DNA of 64,000 nucleotides from Scilla litardierei (GCA_030789695.1 CM061140.1:86614422-86678421); one strand, 5' to 3'. Counted from the stretch's first letter, positions 21,301 through 32,023 are shown. Made by a program: numbers and translations. The notes: a model not told the origin generated them from the sequence alone.

Positions 21301-23315
21301 TGCCTCTTACTCGTCCTCGAGGAAGATAAGTAAAAAAGCGAACCCGGTGGATTCGGAAAACGAAAACGGCGACAAACGAAAAAAAAATGAAAAACGAAGA
21401 AGAATGAAAACCAAACGAAAATAAAGAAAGAAAGAAAGAAGAGGTAGGATGCTAGATCATTTTCTCAGGACGTGGGTTTCACCTACTCTTATAGCATGCA
21501 CCGAGTGAGAAATACATGTCAAAGAATCTCATTTTGATATCATAGTAGAATAGTGCAAGTAGAAAATAGAAAACCCACGAACAACGGTATAATCATGAAA
21601 AACGGAATGATTTTAAAATTAACATCGCCTGAATCATCTAAAGCGGTATACAAGTCTCAGATCACACACTTTTCAATTGAACGCTTTCTATCTGGAGTAT
21701 AAGAGTATCACATCATAGAATAGAGAGAATAGAAAAGTATGGGTTTCATGAAATGAATGCTAGGCTTAGATTTCTGGATTTCGTAAAGCTAGAAACAATC
21801 TCACCGAGTATAGAATATTACTTAGCCTAGGTTGTCGTGCAATGTCAAGTAGTCGCTCTCTCACACATCAATGGATCTCCTCCCCCAAGCTTATCTATAA
21901 GCGTGGTGGCACAAAAATATTTACATCCCCATTTTTATATAGCTCCAAAGGCAAAGAGGAGAAAGAAGAAAGAAAATAAGCGAGATGGGATCTTTTATGG
22001 AGGATTTTTCCTCTTTTCTCTCTTTTCTCTCTTTTTTTTTTCTTTTCTTTTTTTTTCTTTTTTTTTTTCATCTATACAATGATCCCAACTCAAAGAGAGA
22101 TAATGATATACGAGAATGTTCTTCTCTCTTTTATTATATATATATTTTTTTCTTTTTTTTTTGGAATAAGAGGTTTGGAGCTAGGAATTAATAACGGGGG
22201 AAATGCCATAAAATAGAATCACTAAGGGGAGATTCACCAATGATTTTAAAAGTAGAGAAATGATGTTCAAGATTTGTGGAGAAAGAAATAAATATAACTC
22301 TCGGCTCACTCTATAAGACATGCACGACAACTTCAGCAGGGTAATCTAATCTACTCAGTTTCGATCACAAAAAAGCTAACTAATCCAGATATATCATAGC
22401 TAACCATCATTCAATCATCCGGAAGTGAAGTGTACAATTCATGCATATAGAAGTGATAAAGGAAAAGAAGTCAGTACTCCAGATATAGGCATTCAATGCG
22501 TGAATCTTGGTGTGTTTTCTGTGATAGCATACATATGAATATTCAGGCTCAGCTAATAATAAAATTTCATCCATTTTCATGAGGAAAAAGTGTGGGCTCC
22601 TATTTCTAAATGCAAGCGAGTCATAGCATATGATATCAGAAATGAAATCTAAGACACGACAAATATAGCATGCATATAGAATAAGCTAACTCCACGTAGA
22701 CATCATCACAGAAAATTCATCTCTAGCATGAGATGAAAAAAGGAAGAAGTAAAGATAAAAGGAAAATAGAACTATGCAATGCGGCACACAGGAAAGTAAG
22801 GAAAACGTGATGCATGGCAAAACAAAAGGAAAATAACGAAAAATGAGTGCAAAAGTGAAAAGCGGTATGAAAAACTGAAAATAAAGGTGGCAAATCGAAA
22901 AAGAACGTGAGAGCTCACTCCCCCAAGCTAAACGGCACAGTGTCCTCAATGTGCAAAGTGTGGCACACCGAGAGACAAGAAGTGTGAGGGGCTAGTGAGG
23001 ATGCATGCATGGAAAATGAAAATAAAAAGAAAGAAATGAAAAAAAAAATATGATGCGGACATGATGCATGCACGGACAGGAGTGATATGAAAATAAATAT
23101 AGTACCAAAAACGCTCCCTCTCTCCCAAAAAGATATATATATATGTGATCAAAATGAGAATCCCAAGTAGATATGATATGATATGCTCATAAAGATATGA
23201 TCAAAAATATAATCCCAAAATAAGTGAGAGGAGGGGGGGTGGACAAAAAAAAACATTAGGACCCAGCAGAGACGGGCAGCACAACGTCAGGAATGGATAA
23301 AGGCATCAAGAGTGC
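21301..23315 (-). other. Family A 3' non-coding region
   Basis: No gene. On the sense strand it contains an A-rich tract (22005-22165), an extra polypurine-like run near 21886-21895, and the hairpin/purine/hairpin module at 22907-22954. Short AT runs (for example 23141-23150) also occur. Confidence 0.7.
22907..22954 (-). other. Hairpin, extra polypurine tract, hairpin module (family A version)
   Basis: The plus strand carries GTGAG/CTCAC (22907-22918), then TCCCCCAAGCT (22919-22929), then GCACA/TGTGC (22935-22954). On the sense strand the order and the central AGCTTGGGGGA match family B. The stems differ, while the TTGAGG element of the first loop is shared. Confidence 0.55.
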
Positions 23316-25507
23316 CTAAGAAGGCGGTGCCGCGCCGTCTCCGTCCTGAGGCGGAAGGGGTGGTTGTGGTGGTGTAGGCTGCTGAGCTGGGGTGGGCGTG
23401 GGAGTGGAAGCAGGTCGAGCGTGTGTGGGAGTGTGTGTGGGAACCTGCTGGGTGGGTGGGGGTACGCGCGGGAGACGCTCTAAGATCTGTGTCAGGCAGT
23501 AGTGGATCTGAGGGATCAGGTCAAAGCGTCCAGCCATCGTAGAGACGGTGGAGGACAGGGTCCGAAGGTCTCCTCTAAGACCACTCACCGCCACCTCAAG
23601 AGCACGTATGCTCTGCAGTACAGTGTCGGGCGGGGGTGGTGCAGAGGGACGCACCGGTCTAGGCTGTGCAGGGCGAGGCTGGCGTACGCGTGTGGAGTAT
23701 GTAACGGGCTCAGCAGGGAATGGGACAAAAGGTGCCGTGCCAGGAAATGTGGGCCGGGCCTCAGTGTGAGGCCGGGGCGGGTGATGAGAAGTGGAGGCAG
23801 CGGCAGCGGAAGAAGAGTACAAAAGCGGCTGCGAGGCGGCTAGTGAGGTCGGTGGCACAGAAGTGTGGACAGACGCCACGACGCTCTCGGAGAATACGGC
23901 AGCTGTGGAGACAGAGGAATCTCCCGCTGGGGCGGAAGTGTGTGGACCAAAAGGCGCAATCCCAGCGGAGATCATGCTAGCCATGGTCTCCACGACCGCG
24001 GCGAACGAGGGCTCTCCACTCTCAACAAAGGTCTGCGGGCGATGGGGGAGAGCGGAGCAAAGAGGCTCCACGGACAGAGGGCCGGAGGTGGCAGCGGGAG
24101 TGGTGGGGACAGCCTCGGAAGTGGTGACAGTGGTGGAAGTGGGCTCAGCAAAAGTACTCTCGACACAGGCAGAGGTAGGGACAGAAGTGTCAAGAGCAGT
24201 GGAAACGTCAGGAACAGGCTGAGAGGCCACAGGGTCGACAGCGGGCTCGGCAGGGCGTGCAGCAGGGTCTGCGGGAGCAGCCAGGGCAGCGTGGGCGGCG
24301 GGGCCCTGCTTGGCCTCCTCGGCCTCGAGCACGTAGGCGGCGGGGATGAGGACATCCATATCTGGGAGCCAGTCAACGTGGGCCGGTGCAATCAGGGTCC
24401 GAGCAGGGCTCGGGAGAATCATGTAATCGGCCCCATAGGGGCCGTGCAACCAGACCCAGTGACGCTCACCGTGCGGACGCAGCATCTTCATCCGGGCCAT
24501 AACGTCTATCGACAAGGAAGTGGGGCCCGGAACGCGTCGCAGGTCGTCGGGGAAATCCTCGCCGGTCATAAGAGCCAGCAGGGTAATCAGGCCGCCGCAT
24601 CATATCGGTGAGCTAGCGCCCACCGATACAATGATGCGGTCTAAGTACCATGCCGCGATATCGATCACGACGGCGGGGACAAGCTCATCTCCATCCCTAG
24701 ACAGAGCTCTGGGACGTGTCATCGCATAGAGCATGTAAAGCTCTGGCGTAGACATCGTGCCCGGCTCATATCTGGCCAAAAAGGTAGTCGCCATGAGGCG
24801 CTGGGCAATGCGTAGGCAGGGATGTACGATGGCCGAGGCCTTGGCCCTACTAGGGTCAAAGGCGGCGTGGAGACCCGTGATACGTGCCCAGAAGGCACCG
24901 GCGTCGAAAGAGGGTGGAGGGATATGTGTGGGGCCATAACCGCGATCGGCTCCGGGGACTGCGGGCCAAGAGAAAAATGCTCTCATCATATCGAGAGTGA
25001 CCTGGCACTCTCGATCCATGAACCGGAATGAGCATCCCTCATCGGTCCGGGCGATCGAACTCAAAACCTCAAGTGTCGGACGGGTAAAAGTATCCGCCGA
25101 CACCTGGAAAAAATCTCGCCAGCCCACGTTGTCGTACAACGTGAGCATCCCCTCAAGTACCCCCAGGCGTCCTAGGTCAGCGAGGTGTGCGAACCTGGAG
25201 GGTACGATCGAGCGCTGGGAGATACGCTCGAAGACGGCGCGGTGTGCGTCGTCTCGGAACGTAATCCCGAGCGGCCCGATCAGTGAGCCGGTGGTGGTGG
25301 CTGTGGATCGGCGGGGAGAGGCTGTGCGGGCTGTGGGTGCGCTGCAGGCTGTGCGGGGTGTGCGGAGCCTGCAGGCTGTGCGGGGTGTGCGGGGTGTGTG
25401 GGGGATGGTGGAGGAGAGTCCTCCAACTCGTGGGAGGGGCCGGCATCATCCGACCGCTTCCGCTTGGCGGAAGCTCTCTTCGACCGCGGCCGTGTCCGGG
25501 GCGGCAT
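23316..25507 (-). pseudogene. Athila ORF1-like protein, family A copy 2
   Basis: Start at the ATG at 25507 (MPPRTRPRSKR). There is an NLS-like KRKRSDD stretch, a Pro/Ala/His/Gln repeat linker, then the conserved GWRDFF, MDRECQVTL and DRGYGPTHIPPPSFDAGAFW block. A long Ser/Thr/Pro-rich region follows, then a heptad-like helix around 23481-23634 (VLQSIRALEVAVSGLRGDL) and a Pro-rich tail to a stop at 23316. It is broken by a one-base frameshift near 25280 and a stop at 24600-24602 (a Cys codon in copy 1). The family's biochemical role is not established. Loss here did not prevent earlier transposition, since the lesions may post-date insertion. Confidence 0.75.
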
Positions 25508-26044
25508 ATCTGCCCCGAGCGCGCGTCGAAAAAGTGAAAAGTGCGGCGTGTGCACAAAGAGTGGAAAGAGTTTACCCAAACACGCCGCGAGTGCTAAGTA
25601 GTGGAAGCGTGCGAAGTCCGCGCCTCCACGAAGTCCTGAGCAGCCCGTAGAAGCTCCCCTGAGCTCCCCTAAGCTCCAAAAAGCAACCTGCGCATGGAAA
25701 AGCGATATCAGCGAGTAATAATCAAAATGTATGGAGCAATAGGGGTATAACAGATAGATATGTGACTTGATTCGGGTTAGGGGTTCGATTGACACACGGA
25801 TCCTCAAAAACTACGCAAAAAGAGAAGAAAATGGTGAAAATAAGCGAACCGGAGGTGATCGGAGACGGGGGTTGCCGGCGGCGACTCGGGCGGGTGGCGG
25901 CGGCGGTCGGCCGGTGGTGGCAGGCCGAGCGGTGGCGCGCGCGGACGAGTGGATGTTGGGCGAGGCTGATCGGGCGAGGGGAAGCTGAGGGGGCGCGGGC
26001 GAAAGGGTTTTTTTGTTTTCGAAAACTGCGCCTCCCCCTTTGGC

Positions 26045-26053
26045 TTTATATTA
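26045..26053 (-). promoter_or_regulatory. Internal TATA-like box ahead of ORF1, family A copy 2
   Basis: The minus strand reads TAATATAAA, 12 bases past the last palindrome and about 540 bases before the ORF1 ATG. Confidence 0.4.
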
Positions 26054-26064
26054 AAAAGTTACGA

Positions 26065-26387
26065 CTCGGCCGAGTGACGTGATCACTCGGCCGAGCGAGG
26101 CAAATAAAAATTTCTCCCCGATATCGCTTCGGCCGAGTGGCCTTGCCAGGCTCGGCCGAGTGGAGTAACTCCATTCGGCCGAGCGACTCAAGCTACTCGG
26201 CATGACTCGCCCAAGGAGGGTGTCTGTTTCACTCGGCCGAGTGAATATATATACTCGGCCGAGTAGCAGTTATAATGAAATGAGGAAAATAGACAGAGAG
26301 TTGGGTACAGCAGACTTCCCTTGTTCGTGAGCGGCTCGGCCGGACGAACTTCTGTACTCGGCCGAGTGACTAGTATACTCGGCCGAG
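26065..26387. repeat. Internal palindrome array, family A copy 2
   Basis: Nine to ten copies of CTCGGCCGAG or near variants, including 26065-26074, 26086-26095, 26151-26160 and 26378-26387. It lies between gag-pro and ORF1 exactly as in copy 1. Confidence 0.85.
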
Positions 26388-26652
26388 TGAGCCTTGCATT
26401 CTGCTGTTTGTCTTCGTTTAGACTCTAAACTCCGTCTTTCTTCCTCCAGTCGATTTCATGCTCCTCCTAAGCGTCGAACGCCTTCTTAGGGCGCTCCTCA
26501 TCGTCTCGTTCAACCTCCTCATGATGATCTACCTATCTCCTCTCCTGTCAAGAAAAATAGGACCCGTTATCGCAAAATTTTGATCGGATGACTCAAAACA
26601 CTAAAAAATTTCTAAAACGAAAATAAAGAAAAAGCGAAAATAAAGCAAAAAC

Positions 26653-26672
26653 TGTCGGGTTGCCTCCCGACA
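26653..26672 (-). other. Conserved stem-loop with AGGCAA loop, family A copy 2
   Basis: A seven-bp stem TGTCGGG/CCCGACA with sense loop AGGCAA lies 45 bases after the gag-pro stop. See 3164-3181 and 11280-11297 for the related copies. Confidence 0.7.
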
Positions 26673-26716
26673 AGCGCTCGTTTTAGGTCGTGAGCTCGAC
26701 CCCCTATAATTTTCAA

Positions 26717-29491
26717 TCAATGCGGGATGTTTGGTGCATATGAGATGCACCCGTCAAACTTTCCGGGGAGCGCGCTTGGATTCGGACGTGGCGGCGAAGC
26801 GTTCTCCCGCGGTGGTCTCCTATCTCGAATAGTGTTGGGGGGAGGCTCCCCCAAGCTAGCATTTGCCCCGGTCAACGGCTTAGCCGGCGATGCCGATTTC
26901 CGTACCGGCGGAGCTTTCTTTGGAGACTTTGATTTCGAGAGCTTGCAGAGCTCTCGAATCCTTGCGACATCAGCGTCGCCTTCATCTTCATCAGCGGAGA
27001 AGTCGGGGGAATCGTCTTCAATCTTTTCATCTTGGCCTAAATCCGGGCCTTCATCAAATTCTTCATCAAAAAGGGCACCAATTGAGTGAGGAATCGCCTC
27101 CTCTATCACCTCATCAAGGAGATCCATGTAATCAAGCTCCTCGTGGTAAGGCATGTGTTTCATTGCCTTAGGAATGTGGAGCTCCACCTCGATGTTGCCG
27201 ACGTTTAAAGTAAGTGTTCCTTCGCGCATGTCGACGATGACTCCGACGGTGGCGAGGAAGGGGCGTCCAAGTATCAATGAGGTGTCTCCCTCCTCCTTAA
27301 TGTCCATGATGACGAAGTCACATGGCAAGCATATTCCACCCGGGACTTGAAGTGGGATGTCCTCGACGATCCCCACCGGCCTTGTTATCCGGCCATCGGC
27401 TAATTGAATGCGCATGTCGGTGGGCTTCAACTTTGTCCCGGTGTTAAGCTTTAAGAACATGGAGAGGGGCATGAGACTCACACTAGCCCCAAGGTCGACC
27501 AACGCCTTTTGAAGAGGCACGCCACCCAAAGTGCAAGGAATCCGAAAACTCCCCGGATCTTTAAATTTTGCCGGCTCCTTCTCTCTCTTGGTGAACCAAG
27601 AGCCCTCCTCGGCTAGCATTATCTTCTCCTTCCTTTTCCTCCCCGAAATCAAGTCCTTCAAAAATTTAGCATACGTGGGGATCTCGACGATGGCGTCGAG
27701 GAAGGGAATATTGAGGCTAACTCCCCTTAGATACTCGAGGAATTTCGCTAGCCTTTTCTCCATTTTTGCTTTCGCTAGTCTTTGGGGGAATGGGACCGGT
27801 GGCATGAAGCGCCTTTCCTCAATTAATCGCTCTGCCCTAGATTTCTCCTTGTCTTGTGGCTCCTTCTCCTTATCAACCTCAACTACCGGCTCAACCGGCT
27901 CCAAGCTTTCCTCCACGGCCTCCTCTATAGGAATCATGGCGGGGGTGGTGTCCTTCCCGCCTCTAGTAGTGACGGCAACTACGGCGTTGATGTGGCCCGT
28001 GTTGCCCCGTGGGTTTTGCTCCGGTTGCGCCGGCAATCTTTGAGTGTTCCGGTTGAGCAACGCTAATTGCTCCGATATTTGAGCCACTACGGTATTGAGA
28101 GATTCTTGCCCCGCCTTCAAAGTAGCATTCACCTTATTTTGCTCGACCATGAACGCCTCCACTCTAGATTCGAAGTCGGTTCGTTGAGGAGCTTGTGGAG
28201 GGTTTTGATTTTGATTCCTCCACCCTTGGTTGTATCCGGGAGGCCTATACGGTGGGACTTGTTGCTTCGGTGGAAAGTTTTGTTGCGGAGGCCCCCTCGG
28301 TGGATAGTTTTGTTGTTGGGGTGGTGGTGGTCGAGCTTGTTGAGGCGGTGGTTGTGGCGGGTTCAAGGCTCCTTCATTGTTGGCGTAGGAGAATCCCGGA
28401 TGATTTCTTGCGGCCGGATTGGACCAATACCCTTGGTTCCCCGCAACATATTGTATTTGCTCCAAGGATCCTTCTCCTTGCTCTCCTCCCGAGTACATGA
28501 CTTGAGATTGGTCTTGCCAATCACACATTTGGTTGGTCGATGCGGAGGTGGATGGGCTTCCTTGGGGCTCCGTGATATATTTCTCCAATCTCTCAACCAC
28601 CTTGTGGAGAGAATCAAATTTGCTCGTGAGCTCCGCTACGGCCTTCGCCTCGTAGATGCTAGTTGGCTTTAAGGAGGATGTGGAGTGTCCTCGCTCATCG
28701 CCCCACTGTTGGTTATTTGAGGCCATCTCCTCAATTAGGGCCGTAGCTTCCTCGGGAGTCTTTGACAAGATTGCACCATTCGCCGCGGCATCAATAATTT
28801 GTTTGGTCCCCGGTTGGAGACCGTTGTAGAAGCTATGAACTAGCTCCCAGTCCTCTATACTGTGGTGCGGGCATTGGTGCTGCAAATCCTTAAATCGCTC
28901 CCAAGCTTCATAGAGCGTCTCATGTGGTCCTTGCTTGAAGGACATGAGAGCGCTCCGGATCTTCACCGTCTTGGATGGCGGATAGAATTTGTCAATAAAT
29001 GCGCTCGCCAACTCGTCCCAAGTAGTGAAGACTCCGTCAGCCTGCGTCCTCAACCAATAGAGTGCCTTGTCCTTAAGCGTGAAGGGGAAGAGGCGCAGTC
29101 TGATAGCGTCGTTGGAGACCCCCGGCATCTGGAATGTGGCGCACTTTGACAAGAATAGTTGGATGTGGTAGTGGGGGTTCTCATGTGCGTTCCCATGAAA
29201 CGGGTCTTGTTGCATCAACACCACCAATCCAGTCTTTAGCTCGAAGTTCTTGTCGGCCGCCAACCCCGGCATGGCAATGGACGAGGTGGTAGAAGAAGTC
29301 TTAGGCCGAAGCCTATCTCGAATCGAGATTATCCTTGCCATCCTTGCCGCCAATTCTTCAGGAGTTTCCGGGTTGGTCATATACCTCCCTTCCGGATCTT
29401 GTCTCTTTTCCGCTCTAAGTCTCCGCGCGGTACGTTCGATCTCGGGATCAAATAATAAGTCTTCTGGGTCCGCCGTAGATCTCGTGTTCAT
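26717..29491 (-). CDS. Athila gag-protease polyprotein, intact 924 codons
   Basis: Provides capsid/nucleocapsid-like Gag and an aspartic protease for particle assembly and maturation in the cytoplasm. The Retrotrans_gag domain spans about residues 90-240 (ALYWLRTQ, WDELASAFIDKFYP, ALIEEMASNNQ). A Pro/Gln/Asn-rich region follows at about 330-440 (GYNQGWRNQNQNPP), typical of Athila, with no CCHC zinc knuckle. The aspartic protease centres on DLGASVSLMPLSMF at about residue 664, with LILGRPFLAT near 730. DLGAS rather than DTGAS is usual in Athila. The last about 60 residues are Pro/Lys-rich and end with no RT. The start at 29491 is the first ATG after the primer site, and the leader between them is about 135 bases. 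Function is inferred from family. Confidence 0.92.
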   Translation of the reverse strand: MNTRSTADPEDLLFDPEIERTARRLRAEKRQDPEGRYMTNPETPEELAARMARIISIRDRLRPKTSSTTSSIAMPGLAADKNFELKTGLVVLMQQDPFHGNAHENPHYHIQLFLSKCATFQMPGVSNDAIRLRLFPFTLKDKALYWLRTQADGVFTTWDELASAFIDKFYPPSKTVKIRSALMSFKQGPHETLYEAWERFKDLQHQCPHHSIEDWELVHSFYNGLQPGTKQIIDAAANGAILSKTPEEATALIEEMASNNQQWGDERGHSTSSLKPTSIYEAKAVAELTSKFDSLHKVVERLEKYITEPQGSPSTSASTNQMCDWQDQSQVMYSGGEQGEGSLEQIQYVAGNQGYWSNPAARNHPGFSYANNEGALNPPQPPPQQARPPPPQQQNYPPRGPPQQNFPPKQQVPPYRPPGYNQGWRNQNQNPPQAPQRTDFESRVEAFMVEQNKVNATLKAGQESLNTVVAQISEQLALLNRNTQRLPAQPEQNPRGNTGHINAVVAVTTRGGKDTTPAMIPIEEAVEESLEPVEPVVEVDKEKEPQDKEKSRAERLIEERRFMPPVPFPQRLAKAKMEKRLAKFLEYLRGVSLNIPFLDAIVEIPTYAKFLKDLISGRKRKEKIMLAEEGSWFTKREKEPAKFKDPGSFRIPCTLGGVPLQKALVDLGASVSLMPLSMFLKLNTGTKLKPTDMRIQLADGRITRPVGIVEDIPLQVPGGICLPCDFVIMDIKEEGDTSLILGRPFLATVGVIVDMREGTLTLNVGNIEVELHIPKAMKHMPYHEELDYMDLLDEVIEEAIPHSIGALFDEEFDEGPDLGQDEKIEDDSPDFSADEDEGDADVARIRELCKLSKSKSPKKAPPVRKSASPAKPLTGANASLGEPPPNTIRDRRPPRENASPPRPNPSALPGKFDGCISYAPNIPH

Positions 29492-29625
29492 GCACAGGGG
29501 AAACAGAGTTTCAAAGAAATGATTAATACCGTGGAAGGGTTAGGCAAGAAATAAGAAATAAAAATAATGATAATAATAAAAAGAAAAAGAATAGCTAGGG
29601 TGAAAAAGAATCAAACGCAATCGCC

Positions 29626-29643
29626 TCCCCGGCAACGGCGCCA
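29626..29643 (-). other. Primer-binding site, tRNA-Asp, family A copy 2
   Basis: The plus strand reads TCCCCGGCAACGGCGCCA (tRNA-Asp 3' end), 6 bases inside the 5' LTR boundary at 29650. Confidence 0.92.
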
Positions 29644-30009
29644 AAAACTTGATCGCGCCCCGGCGTACACGTCCCGAGGCGACGGTTGTAGTTTTACCGC
29701 AAGCGAACGGTATAGCGGTGAGCGGGTATCGAACACAGGGAGGACGAATGACCGTGCTTGCTCCTAATCAACCTGGCTATTCAGAGGGATAATTGCCTTG
29801 GGCGATCCTGTCACAATCGTCAGACAAAAGTGCAAAATATCAAATCAAATAGAGAACGCCTAGGGAATGGGGAATCCCCACTACTCACCGTATTTCACAA
29901 TTGTGGTTTGCCGGTATCGAAATCGCTAGGATGAGAATTCGGATGAACTAGTTGCAACTAAATGTGGAACCAGGCTCACGCTCTCGCGATGTTGCCGGTC
30001 TATAGCTAT

Positions 30010-30309
30010 CCTGGGTTTGGGTCCAATCTCTTGCAAACCCTAGCCTAGGGAAGCTAGCATTAGGATCAACATCATCGTCCAATTGCGCACCGAGCCCAAT
30101 CTCTTGCAAACTCGGTCCACAATCTAGATTAGGATAGTTCCTACCCGTCCAATCTCTTGCAAACGGGTATCGGCACGGAATTGCAACCGGAGATCCTAGC
30201 ATCGGTCCAATTTCTTGCAAACCGATACTTCGAAAATCCGACTCCAACCCAATTCGGATTTCTAGGGCTTCCCATCGAATTGGGATCCAATCTCTTGCAA
30301 ATCCCAATT
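30010..30309 (-). repeat. Five-hairpin array with invariant loop, 5' LTR of copy 2
   Basis: Same five units as the 3' LTR at an offset of 10181 bases. In the 5' LTR they lie downstream of the TATA-like box, so they would be in the 5' leader of the genomic RNA, upstream of the primer site. Confidence 0.85.
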
Positions 30310-30790
30310 GATGTGAATACCTAGCTATCCGTAGTAATTCGATCCCAATCTAATCCCTAATAACAATCCTGGCTCAATTCCTACCAATTCTACACAAATA
30401 CGAAATTGGGCTCGTAGGGTTCATCCCCACGCCCCAAGACGTGGAGACTACTCACTAATCATAGCAATAGCACAATAATTGGCAAAGAAATAGACAATGG
30501 AATTCATCACAACTATGATATAAACAATAAAAATAGAGTTTTTGTGGAAGAGAAGTGCAAACCAATGTAGATCTTCAATCAACCCAACAAAAATCCAAGT
30601 TTTTCTCTTCACCAATCACAATTAATAAAGCTAAAAAGTAGACTCAAAAAGCTGCAAAAAATCTGAGAGGTGGCTCACAAAACTAGGGTAAAAACAGAGC
30701 TTAAATAGCCCCAAAAATCGTCTAAAAATCCTGACCAAAACACCCCTGCACAGCCTGTTTTCCGCAAATTTCGCTACAGGCAGCGCATCG

Positions 30791-31173
30791 CACTCGGCCG
30801 AGTGACAAAAGTTGCTCGGCCGAGTGAAAACCCTGTCAATTTTCCAGTAAGTCGGGGACTTCAGGGGTCTTCAGTTCGGGGGTGGCTCGGCCGAGTGAGT
30901 TGTCGTCACTCGGCCGATGGCTTCACTTCACTCAGGCGGACGGGATTTGCCACTCGGTCGAGTGGGTCTTCTGAAGCTCAGATGGCCGAAAAACAGTAAC
31001 TTCGGTCTTTTTGAGGGCCTTCGTCTGGGCGCCACTCGGGCGGACGTGGTATCGTCACTCGGCCGATGTGGTCTCCGTCGCTCGGCCGAGTACACATGGA
31101 AGTCGTGTCTGAACGGGTCGGCCGAGCAGTGTCTCGCTGGTCGGCCGAGTGGCTCCTCCACTCGGCCGAGTGG
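30791..31173. repeat. LTR palindrome array, 5' LTR of copy 2
   Basis: Same array as 20610-20992. One site has decayed from CTCGGCCGAG to CTCGGTCGAG (near 30953), a change in a methylatable context. Confidence 0.85.
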
Positions 31174-31472
31174 GACACAAAAAATGCCCAAACTGGTTGT
31201 TTTGGCCTCCTCGTCGCTCCGGTGACGTCCATTCTTCTTCCGCTCCTCTCCAACAGCAAAATACCCCTCGGGGAGGTCGTCGGTGGCCGTCTAGATTACA
31301 CACATCTCGAGATCACTCCTAATCGCGCCAAATCACCTGAAATGCGACAAAAACAACAAATCGTGAAAAGCATCGCAATATCGTCGATATATCGTGAAAA
31401 ACATGATTTGGGCGATCAAAATGGCATGCAAACATGCGGGAAAAGGGTGTAAAATAAGGAGTGATCAACGGG

Positions 31473-31741
31473 TGCAAAATTTTTTGTTCGACGCCGATTT
31501 TGTTGTTCCGAGCCGAAGGCGCAGGCGCCAAATTTGTTGTTCGACATCGAATTTGTTGTTCCGCGACGAAGGCGCTTACGCCGAAATTGTAGTTTCGCAC
31601 CGAAGGTGCCCGTGCCACTAAATATTTTTACGTTAATTTATTGTTCTGTTAAATTTTGGCTGTGGAAATAATTTTTCGGAGAACAAAGATTTTCCGGGAA
31701 ATCTTAAATGAACCGTGCCCGCAGGCACGGGTTATGACTAG
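31473..31741 (+). mobile_element. Helitron 3' end
   Basis: The end carries a perfect 7-bp hairpin CCGTGCC/GGCACGG (31713-31730, loop CGCA). Eleven bases later comes a terminal CTAG (31738-31741) followed by T. A hairpin about 10-12 bases before CTRR, inserted ahead of T, is the hallmark of plant Helitrons. The matching 5' TC end was not located. It should lie left of the element 2 insertion, somewhere between 15151 and 19463, so the Helitron's full extent is unknown and it shows no Rep/helicase gene. Confidence 0.65.
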
Positions 31742-31831
31742 TATATATATATATAGGAATCCGACTCAATATAGGAATCCGACTTACAAGCTAGTGCAAA
31801 ACCAGATCCAGGACCGGACCCCCCAAGTATC

Positions 31832-32023
31832 TTGAGTATGGTGAATCCAAAATGGGAGAAGGAATTTGGAGACCAGAATGGTGGGGAAACTGCTGTAGCT
31901 GGAGGGCCGAAAAAGAGGCTGGGAACAAATGAGAACTCTGTATCCACAGGAGAAGCCGTAAGGAAGAGTTTGCGACTCAAGGAGGGGGCTTCAGGTAAGC
32001 CAAAACATACTGTTACTAAATGA
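31832..32023 (+). pseudogene. LINE ORF1, C-terminal remnant
   Basis: About 63 codons remain open, ending in a basic stretch (RKSLRLKEGASGKPKHT) typical of plant LINE ORF1 C-termini. The RNA-binding domain and N-terminus are missing because of 5' truncation. The stop TGA (32021-32023) overlaps the ORF2 ATG (32020-32022) as ATGA. Confidence 0.5.

Larger units (their letters stand above)
19469..31467 (-). mobile_element. Complete family A Athila element (copy 2), non-autonomous, young
   Basis: A 12.0-kb element with 1818-bp LTRs at both ends, TSD ACGGG, tRNA-Asp primer site (29626-29643), gag-pro (29491-26717), palindrome array, broken ORF1 and polypurine tract. The LTRs differ at about 11 sites by eye (about 0.6%), so insertion is recent. 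No RT, RNase H or integrase sequence lies between protease and ORF1. Enzymes must therefore have been supplied in trans, presumably by a related full-length Athila element. It interrupts sequence that ends in a Helitron 3' terminus at 31741. Confidence 0.93.
29650..31467 (-). repeat. 5' LTR of family A copy 2
   Basis: 1818 bp from TG to CA, next to the primer site and the right TSD (31468-31472). It holds the palindrome array (30791-31173), TATA-like box (about 30701-30708) and hairpin array (30010-30309). The third hairpin here is a perfect TACCCGT/ACGGGTA. Most of the differences from the 3' LTR are C-to-T or G-to-A changes at CpG. Confidence 0.95.
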
